This document shows, piece by piece, positions 45,405-57,884 of a DNA stretch of 64,000 nucleotides. Every line of letters begins with the position of its first letter. Within the stretch, counting starts at the first letter, position 1. Both the position numbers and the translations under genes were made by a program. The notes under the pieces are model-generated. The model was not told where the DNA came from. It worked only from the letters and a program-made list of their open reading frames with translations, and did not search any database. The DNA comes from Muraenolepis orangiensis (Eukaryota; Chordata; Actinopteri; Gadiformes; Muraenolepididae): positions 7,423,456 through 7,487,455 of the forward strand of contig CM051022.1 in the NCBI GenBank assembly GCA_027704905.1, read 5' to 3'.

Positions 45405-45595
45405 TTAAGTAGCTAGTGATGTCATTATTCATTATCTCATGTTCATTCATTTGGTCATTCATCATCTTATTCCATTTCCATTATATCATTTACTCATTGG
45501 TTATCTCATTCATTCATCCATCAACTAATTCCTTTATTAGCTCATGTGTGTTTCATTCATTCATCCATCAATCATCTAATTTTTTAATTTGCGTG
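45405..45595. repeat. degenerate (CATT)n tract
   Basis: Drifting cattcatt/catctcatt units, related in composition to 47380-47950. Confidence 0.8.
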
Positions 45596-45749
45596 ATGAG
45601 GCAAAGCTAAAATTCAAACGCCACCGCCAGTTACCCACCCAGGCGGATGTCCCTGAGCGGTATGTTGTAGGCAAAGAAAAAAACCCACCAAATGTTGTAG
45701 AGATCTCTCTCTCTCTCTCCACGAGTGAAGTCCTGGCCTTGCCACAGCG

Positions 45750-46615
<866 letters not shown>

Positions 46616-47379
46616 ATATCTATATCTGTCATATTTTGTCTCATTCAAATGATGATGGTATTTACATTGTGAGTGCTGCTGCTCACGTTGTCGACATGGA
46701 TATATTTTGTCATTCCTATTTAATATTTACTACTGTCAGGTACTTTCTACTTACTTTGACACCCCCGCCCCTGCCCCACACCTCTGCCCAACACCTATAA
46801 CAATCACCACCACTGAATCATCTGTTGATAGAACTGCTCCTACTCCTGTATATCATTACAGTGATCATACCCCTGATCACTACCTGTTAAATACTCACTT
46901 ACCTGTACACATATATACCTATTATTATGCTCATATCACATTTAATACCTAGACTGTCTTTTAACCTGTCAATTTAAACTGTAAATTATATATTACCATG
47001 CACTTTACTGCAACATTTGCACTCTGGTTAGATGCTAAATTATTTTCGCTGTACTGTACTTGTGCTGTACAATGACAATGAATTTGAATCTAATCTAATC
47101 TAAATTCACCACTGGGATGAATAAAGTATTTTATCTGATATACACACACATGGTTAACTGGTTAACAAACTGATGCATAAACTCCAATGGTAACTACACA
47201 GGAAATACGTTGCACGCAATGCACAGAAACAACCCACACCAACGAGTAAAATACATGAACCACAGCCCCAATGGAGAGGTGATACACCACAGAATAGAAC
47301 AGAAAGGCCCAACCACAAGGTTAAATAGAAAGGACATTAAATAAATATGACAAAATGTAACTTTTGTTTAAAATTAAGT

Positions 47380-47955
47380 AGCTAGTGATGTTGTCACTAT
47401 CTCATATGTTCATTATTTGGTTATTCATTAAGTCACACATGTATTAATGAATAATCTCATTAATTCATACATCCTTTCATCATCTCATTCTTTCCATTAT
47501 ATAATTGACTCATTGGTTCCATCATCTCATTTATACATACACTTGTATGCATATACACATACACTAATTCCTTCATTAGCTCATGTGTGTTTATTCATTC
47601 ATTCATCCATCATCTCATGTGTTTCATTCATTCATAATTTCATTCATTCTATCATCTCATTCATTCTATCATCTCATTCATTGACTCACCTAATTAAAGA
47701 ATTCACTAACACATTAAATCTAAGTCTAGTAATCTACTAACACACATTGACAATCCCATTCATTCCCTCATTAACTAATGCGTTCATTCGTTATCCAACT
47801 CACTCATCCAGCAATTCATTTTCTCACAATGTCATTCCTTCCCTCATCCTCTAAGTAATTCATTCATTACCTCATTATTGACTGACAATCTCCATCATTC
47901 CCTCATCAACTTATTCATTCAGTCATTATTTCATTCACTTGTCAACTCATTCATC
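47380..47955. repeat. degenerate (CATT)n/(TCAT)n region
   Basis: About 570 bp of drifting cattcattcatctcattcat units directly 5' of the LINE at 47960. Confidence 0.8.
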
Positions 47956-47959
47956 CACT

Positions 47960-49650
47960 CATTATCCTACTCAGAATCTTCAGGAGGGTGAAGGCAGGGA
48001 AGGCAGCCGGCCCAGACGGAGTTCCATCCCGCGTCTTCAAGACCTGCGCTGACCAGCTGGCTCCTGTGTTCACCGACATCTACAATGCATCACTGCAACA
48101 GTCTGTCGCCCCAGCGTGCTTCAAAGCAACAACCATTGTGCCGTAACCCAAAAAAACCAAGGTAACATGCCTCAATGATTATTGTCCAGTGGCTTTAACA
48201 CCCATAGCCATGAAGTGCCTGGAGAAACTTGTAATGTCGCATATAAACTTGTCCATCCCTGAGTCCCTAGACCCACTCCAGTTTGTATACAGACCAAACA
48301 GGTCTGTAGACGACGCCATATCCCTGGCACTACACACGGCCCTGCAGCACCTAGACAGGAGGGACACCTACATCAGACTGCTGTTAATTGACTACAGCTC
48401 AGCGTTCAACACCATTGTTCCCTCCAAGTTGGTAATGAAACTGAGGAACCTAGGTCTGGGCGCCCCCGTCTGTAACTGGATTATGGACTTCCTGACGGGC
48501 AGGCCTCAAGTGGTGAAGATTGGGAACAACATCTCATCCGCTCTGGTCCTCAACACCGGAGCACCCCAAGGCTACTGCCTCAGTCCCCGGCTGCACTCGC
48601 TGTACACACATGCCACAGCAATAATTGGATTATCAAGTTTGCAGACGACACTACAGTCATCGGCTTGATAAGCGAGGGCGATGAAACAAAGTACAGAGAT
48701 GAGGTGGTCCGGCTGACGCGATGGTGTGAGGACAACAGCCTCGCACTGAATGTCGGCAAGACCAAGGAGCTCATTGTGGACTTCAGGAGCCACCGGGGCA
48801 CCCACTCCACCATCAGCCTGGACGGGACACCGGTGGAAGTCGTCAGCTGCTTTCGTTTCCTGGGACTACAGATTTCCGATGACCTGGCGTGGAACCGCAA
48901 CACGGAGGTCATGCTGAAGAGGGCACACCAGCGCCTCTATACTCTGCGGTGCCTCAGAAAAAGCGGTTTAGGCCAGAGGTGGCTAGTGAACTTCTACCGT
49001 GGCACCGTAGAGAGCGTCTTGACGGGTGGCGTCACTGTGTGGTACGGCAACACCACTGCACAGGACAAGAAAGCCATCCAGAGGGTCGTGAGGACGGCAG
49101 AGAAGATCATCGGGTGTGCACTTCCATGCATTGAGGAGATCTTTAGGACCAGATGTCGGAAGGCCATGTCCATCATAAAGGACTGCAACCACCCTGGGCA
49201 CCATCTCTTCTCCCCCCCTACTGTCTGGTCGCCGGTTGCGCAGCATCCGTACAAGGACTAGCAGGTTGAAGGATAGTTTTTATCCACAGGCAGTGCGCCT
49301 ACTGAACTGCTAGGAGTGCTGCCACTTTCACTTTCATAACATAGTCATTACCATTACACTTACATACTTTGCTGGACTTTCTGGACTCATCACAGTTACT
49401 GCACTGTACTGCACTGTATTCACGATGCTGCTACACTACTGGCACTTTAAATGTTTTTGAAACATTAAACAACAAAAAAACATGTACATATCATTTAAGT
49501 CACTTTGCTGCTCTTTTTTGGTTTATTTTATTGTATATTTTATTTTTATGGTGTTGTTTTTAAGATGTAAACTGCGGAAGGAATGGGGAGTAAGTGTTCC
49601 TATGTACTGTTACAAATGGCAAATCAAAATGTTGTATCTTGTATCTACTC
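47960..49650 (+). mobile_element. 5'-truncated Rex1/CR1-like LINE
   Basis: It starts inside the ORF (KAGKAAGPDGVPSRVFKTC) and ends with the 3' UTR and a short tandem tail, gttgtatcttgtatctac. The 3' end lies about 45 bp from plexin fragment 49694-49757, in what should be the following intron. The insertion points opposite to the plexin gene. Confidence 0.88.
48189..49261 (+). pseudogene. LINE reverse transcriptase, frameshifted
   Basis: The first frame (48189-48668) has DPLQFVYRPNRSVDDAI, LLLIDYSSAFNTIVPSKL (motif A) and NTGAPQGYCLSPRL (motif B). A shift near 48620 moves the reading to the next frame, which holds the intact catalytic KFADDTTVIG just before 48665. It continues with TKELIVDFRSHRG, FRFLGLQISDDLAWN and WYGNTTAQDKKAIQRVVRTA. 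A stop also occurs upstream near 48145. Inactive as read. Confidence 0.85.
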
Positions 49651-49693
49651 CATCCATTCATTCATGAGGTGGCAGAGGAGGTCAGTGTCTGAC

Positions 49694-49757
49694 TTGGGGA
49701 GGGTGAAGGTCTTCTCCTCCTCCAGAGCGTGGACCATGGAAGTGAGGAACAGCGGCT
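49694..49757 (-). CDS. plxnc1: plexin copy C, putative intracellular exon fragment
   Basis: Minus strand: acceptor gctgcag, then EPLFLTSMVHALEEEKTFTLPK, split by possible donor GTCAGA. This resembles the early GAP helix of plexins (FLxxxIHTLExQKxFS). The length of 64 bp requires incoming phase 1. Beyond the proposed donor the open frame runs a further 15 codons or so into a stop at the LINE junction. Single copy in this window. Confidence 0.55.
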
Positions 49758-49872
49758 CTGCAGCACCGTCGACTACCCCGTGTCCTGATCCCCACCACCG
49801 AACACAGTCCACACGAGAGACAGTCAATCAATGTGATTCACGGGGAAAACAACGCAAAAAAATAGAAATTGG

Positions 49873-50067
49873 TGCCACATGACCGGTGAACAACAGTTAG
49901 AACAACAGCCCTAGAGAGCTGGTGCTACATGACCGGAGAACAACAGTTGGAACAACAGCCCTATAGAGTACTGGTGCTACATGACCAGAGAACAACAGTT
50001 GGAACAACAGCCCTAGAGAGCTGGAGCTACATGACCAGAGAACAACACTTGGAACAACAGCCCTAGA
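49873..50067. repeat. tandem repeat of about 50 bp
   Basis: Nearly four copies of agctggtgctacatgaccgg plus agaacaacagttggaacaac and agccctagag, lying between the two putative intracellular exons of copy C. The minus-strand open frame over it is a repeat translation. Confidence 0.85.
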
Positions 50068-50247
50068 GGTGGCAAAAGTCCACCGGATGATGCTGACATG
50101 AAACACGTCACCCAACAGACTTTTGCCGGTGATCCAATTTGCAAACCTAAATGGAGCCAAAATTATCATTGTACATTTGCATATAATACCCACATTGTAA
50201 TGGCACAAAGTCTGCAAACTATTCCTTTAAAAGCTGACAAAATGCTA

Positions 50248-50298
50248 AAATTCCCACCTGGCTGATGTCTCGGAGGCACAACGTCATCAGACTCCCCC
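50248..50298 (-). CDS. plexin copy C, doubtful small exon
   Basis: A candidate exon between AG (gctag, next to a run of seven G on the minus strand) and donor GTGGGA. Read to fit the next exon it gives ESDDVVPPRHQP, but the incoming phase from 50379 does not match unless the G-run length is wrong by one. It may be a decayed or mis-sequenced exon, or simply intron. Confidence 0.25.
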
Positions 50299-50378
50299 CC
50301 TAGCAAGAGAACAGAGACATTGAAACCCATCACGCAGTAAACAAGGGTTCTGTATGTGAGTTGGGATCCACTACTTAC

Positions 50379-50460
50379 GTATATCCGCTGACCTCGGGGA
50401 AGAAGACTGTGTGCTTGTAGTCCAGGAAGGGGATGCAGGGCTCGACAGTTGCCATTGGCA
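50379..50460 (-). CDS. plxnc1: plexin copy C, intracellular exon with PFLDYKH motif
   Basis: Minus strand: TVEPCIPFLDYKHTVFFPE, then VSGYT, ending at donor GTAAGT after 50379. The IPFLDYKxxxxxxFFPE string is the conserved opening of the plexin cytoplasmic GAP region. The 5' boundary is uncertain. The GFAELQ-type residues that normally link exon 15 to this motif are not found upstream, so the exon may be truncated or rearranged. Confidence 0.65.
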
Positions 50461-51652
50461 ACCATTCAGAAAAAATGTCAACCACTTCTTGGCCTTTGGT
50501 TGTGTAAGACGTTCTGTTTCTTCACCCGCCATGCCGCCATGTTTATGTGCAGTATATTCTCTTCGTCCATATAAAGAAAACTACACACTCAAGTATCTTC
50601 CTCGTATGGTTTATTATTTACAGCACCGGCAACCGTCATTAGTACCGCAGCAAACAACCATCTTTATTGAACAAGGTTCGCGCCAGGAAGTAGCAACATA
50701 CATATCATGTGATTGACATGTCACGTGTACACAGAACAACGTAACTCTTATAATAGAGGTGCACAAAGTATTACAATACAAAACATGTACAATGAGTGTA
50801 CATCAGTTTTTAACATAAAGAAATAAGGACAGCAAACAGCAAAACGTGCACCCCAAAAAAGGTAAATGTTAATTATTTGTTGTATTAAGAGTGATGTTTA
50901 ATTATTGTTGTGACTTGTTGGGCTGACCCAGAATTTTGCCAGTCAACTTGGATTTGGCTGTTCAAAATTTACATATTTTTATATTTTCCATACATTCGAT
51001 CAACTATTTGCTCTCATTTCAGTTCAGCGCCACATTAAATATCGTTCTCTTAGAGGTTAGATTCTCTGCCTGAGAGGTCTTTTTATATATTTTTAATTTT
51101 GTATGTTTTAATCCATGTTTTTGGGGATCCTAATAAACCTAAAGAGAAAAAAAATAAAGAGAACCCCGCATGTTTCAACAACCTTTTAAAATGTCGACTA
51201 TTTAGTGCTGAATCCAAATCCGTTGAAAAAAATGGCAAAAAAAATGATTGTTCAACGCTCTGAAGACGAGTCTTTATCACAAGCAACTAGCGAGAGTAAC
51301 AGCGAAGACGACAAAGTAGACTGGGATTAGGTGGACAAACGTGGTGTCCCTAACCCTACTTTTTATTGATTGTAGCTTGGAATACGAAGCTCAGAGAATA
51401 CGACTTTGTGTCGTGTGTAGACCATTTTCATACTAAAGTCCCGGTATTATTCATTTTTATTTTTCTATTTTAAGATTTGTCATGTGTAACCAGCCATCAA
51501 AGCTGTACGCCTAAACCGAGATGTGCTTTGGACTGGATAGATATTATTATATACATAATTTTGTGTCACATTTTCATTATTCAATTGATGTATAACTGTA
51601 TCGTATCTTAATTATTTAAAATATAAGGTCACTAAAAATGGCAACCGTATTT
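50461..51652. other. unassigned AT-rich region between copy C exons
   Basis: Expected to be intron 15 of copy C. It contains a LINE-like tail phrase at 51118 (ggggatcctaataaac) and a short acidic open reading near 51240 (SEDESLSQATSESNSEDDK) too small to assign. No plexin exon is recognised. Confidence 0.45.
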
Positions 51653-51886
51653 TCAGTTTTGGCAACCAAAAGGTGATGCCTAGTAACTAGCCTGGCAACC
51701 ACTTTTAAAAGTTAGCGTTGAGCCCTGGGGATGGCACCCGCGTTCTCCAGCAGGTCCGATTCTCCGTCTGCATGTCCACGAACCCTGCCGAGGACCCTGA
51801 TCGGGGAGAGCCAGATCGGACCCATTAGCTCGAAACCCCACAGCTCAGTGGCTCAGATCACGTAGCGTATTCTATTCTAAATGTTC

Positions 51887-52165
51887 TGCACTGAACTGCA
51901 CTGTATTCATGATGCTGCTGCACTACTGGCTCAAAATGCTTTTTAAATTATTTTTGCACAATTCAATATATGTATATATCATCAGTCACTTTATTGTTAT
52001 TTTAATTGTGTAGAGTATTGTTTAGTATAGTGTTGTATAGTATAAGTGTAGTACATAGTATAGCATATATTGTAACATTGTAGGAATTCATACTGCAGGA
52101 AGGAATGGGGAGAAATAATTATATTGTACTTTGTTGCATATGACAAATAACAAACTTAAATGTCT
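51887..52165 (+). mobile_element. LINE 3' UTR fragment, copy C
   Basis: Counterpart of 25463-25735, with the same cactgaactgcactgtattc and ctgctgcactactggc core. Confidence 0.75.
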
Positions 52166-52532
52166 ACCGCAGCGGTTAGTCTGTTATGTTTAATCAGATA
52201 TATTTAAAAATGTTTAACATATCTTTCTCATTTCCATTACTGTTCTGTACTCTTTCTGCGGTCTCCCCATCTGGAATAGATTAAGTACATCTTATCCATT
52301 GAGAGATGGAACGAGAGCTTAGCCTCTAGCCACATGTTGTAACCCCTGCACCATGGCACTGCACTGGATATGCCATCAATTGTGCCAAAAGTCCAATCTG
52401 GGGTTGCTTGAGCAAGATGGTTCAGTGCGCTTGTTGCCCTTGACTCAACAGTTTCTCCATCTTACTCAGTCGAAGCAAACAACAGAGGAAACCAACACAC
52501 AGGGAAACCTCAGACGTGACACCACCCCTCTC

Positions 52533-52565
<33 letters not shown>

Positions 52566-52616
52566 TATGAATGATGAATTATGAGAGGATGAGAACCCGG
52601 CCCTTCTCCACCTCAC

Positions 52617-52721
52617 CTTGGCGGATGTCGTTCCGGATTTCCAGCTCCAGGTCATCGATGCTCTTGTTCATCTGAGCGGTCAGGCTCCTCCGCTGGTAGT
52701 AGTAGTAGACGTACACCGACG
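52617..52721 (-). CDS. plxnc1: plexin copy C exon 15 (juxtamembrane)
   Basis: This 105-bp exon has acceptor ttttcag and donor GTGAGG. It reads SVYVYYYYQRRSLTAQMNK, then SIDDLELEIRNDIRQ. A tandem TAC gain gives four consecutive tyrosines where copy B has YCY. The helix after it is closer to the plexin consensus (ELEIR) than in copy B (ELVIR). Confidence 0.78.
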
Positions 52722-52876
52722 CTGAAAAACACATGAGGTGACGTGTGTATGTGTGTGTTCCTCTGGTTAAAGGCAGACCAATGAGATGTAGGTATGCATG
52801 GTAAGGGTCACGGAAGGCACGGAAGAGATTAGGTTAGGTCTGCCGTGGTTGACGTGAGACAAACAGCCTTTCTTAC

Positions 52877-52967
52877 CGACCACAATCACTTGAATGATGT
52901 GGAGAAGGAGCAGCCCCATGTACCACGTGGGAGACTCCAGGAGGACAGTCTTGTCTCCAAACTTGAT
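52877..52967 (-). CDS. plxnc1: plexin copy C exon 14 (transmembrane segment)
   Basis: This 91-bp exon encodes IKFGDKTVLLESPTWYM, then GLLLLHIIQVIVV. The membrane segment contains His and Gln where copy B has Leu and Pro, reducing hydrophobicity in its middle. The donor is GTAAGA. Confidence 0.78.
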
Positions 52968-53560
52968 CTGAAAAGACAAATCAAGGCATTGATTGGTTGA
53001 TTAATTGTCCATTGTTCCTTTTGCAAACTAATTATAGTGACAATTCTCATCAAGATCCAAACATTTTGATTTGCCATATGCTATACTAAGTACAATGGAA
53101 TGCTTACTCCCCATTCCCTCCCACAGTATGACTTTTCTAAATCAAACAAGATACTTGATAGCAATGCTGCAGCTAATGGGGATCCTAATAAACTTAACCA
53201 TACCTACATACATGCATACTACCTGTTAAATACTTGTATATACCTGTATGTATGTATGTATGTATGTATGTATGTATTACGTATGAGGACTGATGCATTG
53301 TGCTTCAACTTCTTCAACTTGCATGGCATTATTCTTACTCAACTTGCCTGTTCATGGAGGTTGCTGGACTATGGTTGACGTGGCCAATAACTTATATTAA
53401 GTTATTATTTTTAAAGTTTCAGCTAATTCGTCAGGATCGGCAAAGCCTCCTCCTCCTCTATTGAAATGCACTGTGGGTTATCCAAGCGACTGTGGTGTCC
53501 ATAGTTTGCACGCTATACAAATGTAAATAGGACTTCTCTGCTGCTATTTGGCACGCTAAC

Positions 53561-53728
53561 CTTCACCGCAGTTATCTTGGTGTCCGAGGAGCTCTGGATG
53601 CTGCAGGTGATGAAGTCGGTGGCGTTGCTGTGGTTCACGCTTGTGACGTTGCAGGCGTGTTCTCGGTCGCCCTGGACGCCCCACACCAGAAGATCTCCCG
53701 GGGTCATCTGCAGCTCATCCGCCCTTTT
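53561..53728 (-). CDS. plxnc1: plexin copy C exon 13 (last IPT module)
   Basis: 168 bp, phase 0, donor GTTAGC. It reads MTPGDLLVWGVQGDREHAC, then NVTSVNHSNATDFITCS. Compared with copy B it gains the sequon NVT and keeps two more (NHS, NAT). All seven differing codons alter the residue. Confidence 0.8.
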
Positions 53729-54747
53729 CTGATCACAGGTTAGATAAGATGAGATTCTAATTTGCACAGCACAAGTACAGTACAGCGAAAATAATTTGGC
53801 ATCTTACCAGAGCGCAAATGTTGCAGTAAAGTGTATGGGAATATACAAAGTAAAGTGGTTAAATAAGATGTAAAAACAGTCAACTAGGTATAACAACGGT
53901 ATAAAATAACTTATAGAGTACGTATGAGATATGTGCAGAATTATAGGTATATATATATATATATATATACCTATAATTCTACAGGTATACAGGTCAACAG
54001 GTAATGAGTAGGGGTCAAGGACATAAGCGGCCAGATATCATATTGTGTCTTCATTAGTATTTACGCACAGATAACGTCCACCACCATCTCACCGCCAAGC
54101 CTCAATGCTTTTTGCACCATTCGCCATATGTACATATCATCCATCAGTCACTTTATTGTTCTTTATTGTACATAGCATTGCTATAGTATAGTGTTGTTTA
54201 TAGTATCGCATATATTTCAAGATTTAAGATTTGAAGTACAATGGAATGCTTACTTCCCATTCCCTCCTGCTGTAGGAATTCCTACAACAATACTATACTA
54301 AACTATACAACACTATACAAAAATACTATACTGTAAACAACACTATATACTACCTATGATATGCTATGCAATATACTATAAACACTATTTACTATACTAT
54401 GTACTATACTTATACTAATACTTATACTTATACTATAACACTATACTATAACAATACTGTACACAATAAAGTGTCTGATGGATAATATACATGTATATAT
54501 ATATACAGTATATATACACTATAAACTACCTCATAATAGGTAGTATACAGTGTTGTTTATAGTAGTGTATAGCATAGTATATTATTGTTGTTGAAATCCA
54601 TACTGCGGGAGGGAATGATGAGTAAGCATTCTATTGCACATAGCAAATAAAAACCTCTTGAATCTCTTCGATGGAACAAACGAACACCAACCTGCTTGTT
54701 TTTTTTCACCATAACCAAATCTCACACACCTGTCTGCACGTGTCAAT

Positions 54748-54750
<3 letters not shown>

Positions 54751-54780
<30 letters not shown>

Positions 54781-54856
54781 CCCCCCCCCCCCCCCACCAC
54801 CAAATCTCACACACCTGTCTGTACGTGTCAATCTCACACACCCCCCCCCCCCCTAA
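54751..54856. repeat. CA/poly-C tract
   Basis: A short CA array and C homopolymers, with tctcacacacctgtctg...cgtgtcaatctcacac duplicated once (about 54720 and 54805). Occupies the position of the long CA array of copy B. Confidence 0.85.
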
Positions 54857-54889
54857 TTCCCTGCATGCGTGTGATGTGGCCCCTCTGAC

Positions 54890-55066
54890 CTCTATGGTGA
54901 GGAGCAGGTGGTCAGGGCCGGGCGTGGAGTGGAAGATGGTGAACTGGGGGTCTGGCAGGTAGCGGACCGCGCCGCAAGCTCGCGTGATGTTGGCTATCGC
55001 CAGGGACACGGAGCTGCTGAAGGAGGCCAGGCTCAGCTCCACCGCCAGGCTCTCGTAACGCAGAGT
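54890..55066 (-). CDS. plxnc1: plexin copy C exon 12 (IPT module)
   Basis: 177 bp, phase 0. It reads SLAVELSLASFSSSVSLAI, then NITRACGAVRYLPDPQFTI. It retains the C-G...Y-x-x-DPxF IPT signature and one sequon (NIT). Eight codons differ from copy B, none silently. Confidence 0.82.
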
Positions 55067-55345
55067 CTGTCAGGAGCACGCCGGCGGATGAGATCTAGCC
55101 CGGGTGCTAGGGGGGGGGTCTATGATGTTGAGTGTGTGAGGGGGTGTGTATCTATGGGATCTAGGATGTTACATTTCTTCATATTAGTTATCAACATTTT
55201 CTAAATAAAAAGGTGTCTTCAAAGTGTGTGTGTGTGGGGGGGGATCTATGATGTTCAGTGAGTGTGTGTGTGTGGGTGTGGGATCAAAGATGTTCAATTT
55301 CCTCATATTAGTTATCAATACTTTCTAAAAGTACTTACTTCTTAA

Positions 55346-55379
<34 letters not shown>

Positions 55380-55391
55380 CAAGTAACTCAC

Positions 55392-55491
55392 CCCACCGTT
55401 CCCTGACTTGGTGAAGGGGACCTTCTGATCCGTGTGGCTGTGGACGACCTCATCAACAAACTCCAGCTTGGACCCTGTGAGCTCCATCTTC
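55392..55491 (-). CDS. plxnc1: plexin copy C exon 11 (IPT module start)
   Basis: 100 bp, same splice sites as copy B. The only coding change I see is TGSNLEF to TGSKLEF. Confidence 0.78.
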
Positions 55492-56149
55492 CTCTTCCCA
55501 CTACGCAAGACACAGACACGTCGGACCAATCAGAGAAGAGAAGTCCATATCCACAGAGCCGATCAAATAAAGCGGATAATACCCCTTTACCCAAAGAAGG
55601 CTTTTGTCACTCATATAATCTTAATAATAGTAATAATGATAATAGTAATAATAATAATAATAATATTGAATAGCATCAGAAGTGGCATCAGAGCACCTCC
55701 TCAGGTAAAGGATTGCAGTAAAATGAATTCTGCTGACGGCTGCACATAAAACAAAGTTTGTCCGTGAGTGACATTGAAGTTGTTTTAGGCAGGAAGGAAG
55801 GAAGGACGTTCTGCCGTGGGTGGTTTGTGTTGACTTGAAGTGGAAGACCCACACATTGAAGCCCTCTTAGTTTAATAAAACATGTAAACCTAATCATTAG
55901 TCAAAGCCGTGGAACGAGGAATTTGTTTGGCCAAACAACGTTATTTATATTTTTTGGGCTTTAGCCAACTGTAGGCCGACGAGACTCGTAAATGATTTAT
56001 AGACCAGGTGAATGTCACAACTCATCGTACGAGCGACTTAAGAGTGTGTCTTAAATCTGTGCGTACGAGTGATTCTCCCATTGTGGTGTATAGCGATGTT
56101 ACCCATGACGTCACAGACAAAGTCACGTGTGTTTGCTATGGGTTGTGGT

Positions 56150-56340
56150 TGGCAAAAAGCGACGCGTGACCTGAACTTAACAGGCGAATGACCGCCATTG
56201 TAAGCAAAAGTAACCATTGTTTTAGTTGTGTTATTGGTTGCACAAATCAGTTTCAAAAGGGTTCTAGTATACGTTTCCTGAGGATTCCAGAACGAGAACC
56301 AAAGCGACTGCAGTCACTTCCTGTCAGGTCAGTATTGGGT
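56150..56340 (+). pseudogene. THAP fragment, copy C version
   Basis: Counterpart of 31290-31560, with an internal deletion that removes most of the RE.KR..W block. It retains the flanks (gcgtgacctgaacttaacag; cttcctgtcaggtcagtat). Confidence 0.6.
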
Positions 56341-57077
56341 TATGATTATGTTTAGTTTGAATAGAGTTTACTTTAAAAGTTTGAAAACTCATAATAAAAT
56401 GCATGAAATAACTTTAAAAAATGTAAAAAATGATACTGATAATAAGCTCCCAGGGATTTGACAGCCTTGAGAGACTCCTTCATGTCCATACCTGGAATGT
56501 CGATTAGGTGTAAATGTCACTTGAAGCCGAACATTTTTACAAATTCAGAGACTAGAAAATTGCATGAAGCAATCGAGCACGCCATACTTTCTTTGTTATA
56601 GATAACAATAACACACAATCTTTTGCCAACCGTAAAACTGTGCATGTGTGCAAATGACCGCAAAGTTCATAAACACGAAACATGGCCATAGTGGTGACCG
56701 CTGGTTTCTGGAGTCCCCGTGTTACAAGGACGGAAAAACAACCACAAAAAAACCACGAACACAGGAAATACAACACAGGAAATAACACACAAGTTTCATT
56801 TCCTGCACGGTTCCTCGACCAGCGGGTTTCCATTAACAGAACCAAACCGCCAACTACAAACGTGTTAATAAAATTGTACGTAAAATATTCTAGTTCAAAT
56901 ATTTTATTTGTAATATTTTAATACATATTTTACTCATATATATATATATGCGTGTGTGTGTGTGTTTGTGTGGTCTGGTAATTCATCTGAATAGTGGGTG
57001 TTGCACTGTAACCAACTTGCATAGGTACATACTGTATTCAAGTTCAGTGTATGTGTGTGTGTGACTGTGTGCCCTAC

Positions 57078-57257
57078 CTGGCCCAGGTGCTGTCCGGCTT
57101 GACGGCGGTGCAGACGGGCGCCGAGCGGTAGGCCAGGGAGGCGTTGCCGTGGCAGCGGCCGTCGGGCATCAGGAGGCACACAGTGACCTGTCCCTTGTCT
57201 CCAGAGGGGATGTGGAACGTCAGGCTGTCGCCCGCCATGTTGACCCTCACCGGAGCC
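57078..57257 (-). CDS. plxnc1: plexin copy C exon 10 (IPT stalk)
   Basis: 180 bp. Two amino-acid changes (GHVTVCLLLPD to GQVTVCLLMPD) and one silent change relative to copy B. Cysteines and the NAS sequon are conserved. Confidence 0.82.
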
Positions 57258-57260
57258 CTA

Positions 57261-57261
<1 letters not shown>

Positions 57262-57293
<32 letters not shown>
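57262..57293. repeat. (GA)n microsatellite
   Basis: About sixteen GA units upstream of the exon 10 acceptor; the copy B array is about four times longer. Confidence 0.95.
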
Positions 57294-57295
<2 letters not shown>

Positions 57296-57367
57296 GTTAG
57301 CGTCACTATTATATTATAGCGTTATTAGCGGTTTTTACTGTAGTAATACTTATTGTTGTCCAAGTAT

Positions 57368-57790
57368 CAGTGGTGGCTCCTGCCAAATACCTCAGGAGGA
57401 GTTATTGTTGCAATGATGGCTAAAAGTACGTTCAAAGGGTAAATTGATTGACAGCTACCTAACTAGCCATGTGTCACATTACAGTGTGCACATTTAGTCG
57501 GCTAACTAACTTGACACAGTATCATTGCATTAAACAATGTTTAGTTTTTCTGGTGATATCACATAACAATACTTAACAATAAATGTATGATTTCCCCCTC
57601 TTTGTTGATACTTACATTTAGTCTGGGTGCTCCTTATTCTTTAGTTGACAATTAATTCAGATTAATACGGTGTAACGAGTGTTATTTATTTTAATGATAC
57701 TATTGATTTGCTAACCGTGACCAGATCGCTAGCTGCCACCCCCCTTGAACCAATAGAGATTGCATTACAGTGAGATCCCGTTGGGTTCTT
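57368..57790. mobile_element. hAT MITE fragment, copy C
   Basis: Counterpart of 32918-33320, beginning cagtggtggctcctgcc. Confidence 0.6.
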
Positions 57791-57884
57791 TCCATCACCA
57801 TCGTGAATTATTACCATTCAGAATCAGAATGCCACTCTTACAAACAATACAAAATATAAATAATGTAAAAAGATTAATTAACTA

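Noticed and set aside
45614..45720. Minus-strand reading LYNIWWVFFFAYNIPLRD considered as a plexin 3' exon
   Set aside because: Does not match the plexin GAP C-terminal pattern and lacks convincing splice sites; joined to the CA array.
49651..49693. LINE insertion directly disrupting a plexin coding exon
   Set aside because: A usable donor (GTCAGA) ends the exon before the LINE tail, so the LINE may lie in an intron; disruption is not demonstrated.
51236..51331. Short acidic reading SEDESLSQATSESNSEDDK as a piggyBac-type N-terminus
   Set aside because: Too short and low-complexity; no transposase or TTAA-flanked ends seen.
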